A DNA stretch of 14,692 bases from an uncultured Eubacteriales bacterium (GTDB taxonomy: Bacteria; Bacillota_A; Clostridia; Christensenellales; Aristaeellaceae). A program made the position numbers and the translations under genes. The stretch lies in assembly GCA_944333375.1 (NCBI GenBank), contig CALVKX010000025.1:1-14692 (forward strand). The letters are read 5' to 3'. Below, piece after piece: positions 12,948-14,692 of the stretch. Numbering within the stretch: the stretch's first letter is position 1; each line of letters begins with the position of its first letter. Below the pieces are notes generated by a model that saw only the letters and a list, made by a program, of their open reading frames with translations, ran no database searches and was not told the DNA's origin.

Positions 12948-14678
12948 GTGAAAGCGAATCCGGCCGATCTTTCCTGGAGTCACAGGGAATCCCTCAGAGA
13001 AAGGCAGCTTATCTCCCCCCGCCAGCGCGCGGTAGGCGTTGTGCTGATCGTGCTGGGCGTGCTGGTTTTTGGCGTGGGGCTTTTTGGCTACATGGCGGGC
13101 GATTTGCAGGTGAGCTCCCTGAGCTGGCTCTCCGACCAGGTCTACGCCGCCCAGGAGGCCGCCCAGAGCGCCGGGTCGCAGGTGACCGGCGCCTTCGACT
13201 TAAACGGCGAGGACAGCGGCGTGCGCGTGTTCTACGCCTCTTTTGAAGCCGGCGCCGAAAGCGGCACGATCAGCGCCCAGGACTTTGAGCTGGGCGAGGA
13301 CAAGGGCTCGCTCAAGGGCGAGGGCCTCCAGTTCCCCGGCACCAAGGACTATCAGAACCTGGTCATCGAGGAGCCGCAGGCGGTCACGCTGGACAACGGG
13401 ATGACCCTCACACAGAGCGTGAAGCTGCGCGGTAGCGGCTCGAGCAAGTACAGAAGCCTCAAGCTCACCGTCGAGGACGCGGGCACGCTCACCGTCTACG
13501 CCCTGTCCTCCCTGGCCGATGAGGCGAGAAACCTCGTGCTCTACGACACGCGCGACGGCGCCGAGGTCTCCTCCGCCATGGCCCCGGCGGGCAATTCCGT
13601 GGACGGGGCGCTCTCTCCGCTCACCTTTGTCATCCCGCAGGCGGGCACCTTTTACCTCTCCAGCAAGGGCGAAGTACCCATCGCCCCGGTCAGCACGCTG
13701 ATGAACCTGGCCATCATCCTGCTCCTGGCGGGCCTGGTCATGATCTTCAACGGCATCATGCTCCTCGTCCAGCGCTGGGAGCGCATGAAGGACCTGCTGT
13801 GCGTGGAACCCGCGCTGGTATTCTTCCTGCTGTTCGTCTACTATCCGGTGATCGACCTGGTCCGCATCTCCTTTACGGACATGGGCATCCTCACCACCGG
13901 CAAGCAGGAGTTCGTGGGCTGGAACAACTACAACTGGCTGTTTAACCAGTCCGGCTCGCGCTACTTCTGGGAGTCGCTGCGAATCACCGGCATCTATACC
14001 TTCTGGGAGGTCATGATTACGCTGGTGGGCGGCATGCTGCTCGCGCTGCTGTTCAACCGCATGACCCGCAGCTTCAACGTCATCCGCTCCATCGTCTTCA
14101 TGCCCAAGTACATCGCCGTCTCCACCAGCGCCGTGGTCTTCATGTGGATTCTCTACAGCCCGGCCGCCAGCGGCGCCAACCAGTCCGAGGGCATCCTCAA
14201 CTACACCCTCTCGCTCTTTGGCATCACCGGCCCGCACTGGCTCATCGACGCCTCCACGGCCCTCACCGGCATCCTCTTTCTCACGGCCTGGCGCGTGGTG
14301 GGCTACGCGATGATGATTTACCTCTCGGCCATGAAGGGCATCCCGCAGGACTACTACGAGGCGGCGCTCATCGACGGCGCGGACGGCGTGCAGCGCTTCC
14401 GCTTCATCACCATTCCGCTCCTGGCGCCCACGAGCCTTTTCCTCTTCGTGACCACCTTCATCGCCAGCATGAAGGTCTTCCAGAGCGTGGACGTCATGAC
14501 CGGGGGCGGCCCCGGCACGGCGACCAACGTGATGGTCCAGTGGATCTACAACCTGACCTTCAAGGACTTCCGCACCGCGCGCGGCGCGGCGGTATCGCTG
14601 GTCTTTTTCGTGATTCTGCTGGTGTGCACCGTGGCCACGATGCGCTTCTCCAACAAAAATGTCAGCTATGATGCCTGA
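12948..14678 (+). CDS. CUT1 sugar ABC transporter permease with N-terminal extracytoplasmic domain
   Basis: The 576-residue product is almost twice the usual 290-320 of UgpA/MalF-type permeases. A basic N-terminus and one helix (residues 28-50) lead to an extracytoplasmic beta-rich domain (about 52-245). That domain has features like SLKLTVEDAGTLTVYALSS, NLVLYDTRDG and AGTFYLSSKG, resembling the beta-sandwich modules attached to pectate lyases and pectin esterases. A return helix (about 252-274) then joins a normal six-helix permease (about 280-576) with the EAA loop YYEAALIDGADGVQRFRFITIPLL (E471), which contacts the ATPase, and a GGGPGTATNVM motif. The start is GTG 12948, 8 bases after GAGG. 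The topology (in-out-in, then six helices) is consistent with basic residues flanking each cytoplasmic side. The permease call is sure; the domain resemblance is from memory. Confidence 0.93.
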   Translation: MKANPADLSWSHRESLRERQLISPRQRAVGVVLIVLGVLVFGVGLFGYMAGDLQVSSLSWLSDQVYAAQEAAQSAGSQVTGAFDLNGEDSGVRVFYASFEAGAESGTISAQDFELGEDKGSLKGEGLQFPGTKDYQNLVIEEPQAVTLDNGMTLTQSVKLRGSGSSKYRSLKLTVEDAGTLTVYALSSLADEARNLVLYDTRDGAEVSSAMAPAGNSVDGALSPLTFVIPQAGTFYLSSKGEVPIAPVSTLMNLAIILLLAGLVMIFNGIMLLVQRWERMKDLLCVEPALVFFLLFVYYPVIDLVRISFTDMGILTTGKQEFVGWNNYNWLFNQSGSRYFWESLRITGIYTFWEVMITLVGGMLLALLFNRMTRSFNVIRSIVFMPKYIAVSTSAVVFMWILYSPAASGANQSEGILNYTLSLFGITGPHWLIDASTALTGILFLTAWRVVGYAMMIYLSAMKGIPQDYYEAALIDGADGVQRFRFITIPLLAPTSLFLFVTTFIASMKVFQSVDVMTGGGPGTATNVMVQWIYNLTFKDFRTARGAAVSLVFFVILLVCTVATMRFSNKNVSYDA

Positions 14679-14692
14679 GGAAAGGAGCGGTT
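14679..14692 (+). promoter_or_regulatory. Ribosome binding site of the next gene (outside window)
   Basis: GGAAAGGAG directly follows the permease stop and is the start site signal of another co-transcribed gene whose ATG lies past the right edge. In CUT1 operons this is normally the second permease. Confidence 0.7.

Noticed and set aside
11391..12983. A 530-codon open frame on the minus strand opposite the binding-protein gene
   Set aside because: It is antisense to a well-supported solute-binding protein, has repetitive Gly/Val/Asp-rich translation and carries no recognisable domain.

Overview
The window looks like chromosomal DNA from a high-GC, Gram-positive member of the Bacillota (Clostridia; an uncultured gut lineage near Christensenellales or Oscillospirales would fit). 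The reasons are near-consensus sigma-A promoters (TTGACA-17-TATAAT), strong GGAGG-type ribosome binding sites, T-tract intrinsic terminators, a capsule kinase and its membrane modulator encoded as separate proteins, an LCP-family protein and a CUT1-type sugar ABC transporter. The lineage is inferred from gene content only; no marker gene is present.

Layout. (1) 1-1766 (+): the 3' part of a GH31 alpha-glycosidase, probably an alpha-xylosidase. (2) 1807-3110 (-): a small two-gene unit encoding a secreted two-domain SH3b protein and a secreted protein of unknown function, ended by a clear terminator. (3) 3219-11335 (-): one compact cluster read leftwards from a near-perfect promoter (11307-11335) through a structured leader of about 180 nt. 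Its order is NusG-like antiterminator, membrane-anchored McrB-like AAA+ ATPase, DUF2357-like coiled-coil protein, LCP protein, secreted protein of unknown function, Wzz/CapA-like modulator, CpsD-like tyrosine kinase and CpsB-like PHP phosphatase, closing at a strong terminator (3219-3249). Several junctions overlap by 1-4 nt. (4) 11421-14692 (+): a divergent sugar-uptake operon with its own consensus promoter, a solute-binding protein and an unusual permease carrying a large N-terminal extracytoplasmic domain. A ribosome binding site for a following gene, probably the second permease, lies at the right edge.

How the genes may work together. The leftward cluster carries the control and attachment side of exopolysaccharide biology: transcription processivity (NusG-like), chain length and phosphorylation (Wzz, BY-kinase, phosphatase) and wall attachment (LCP). 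It has no glycosyltransferase, flippase or polymerase. Embedded in it is the most unusual pair in the window: an McrB-family ATPase that starts with a signal peptide, an extracytoplasmic domain with two DxDxDG loops, a Thr/Pro repeat linker and a membrane helix, followed by a 4-nt junction and a DUF2357-like protein that ends in a long coiled coil instead of a visible nuclease. I infer a membrane-spanning, McrBC-derived machine tied to envelope polysaccharide. It could be a regulator or secretion motor, or a surface-sensing defence system; the sequence alone does not decide.
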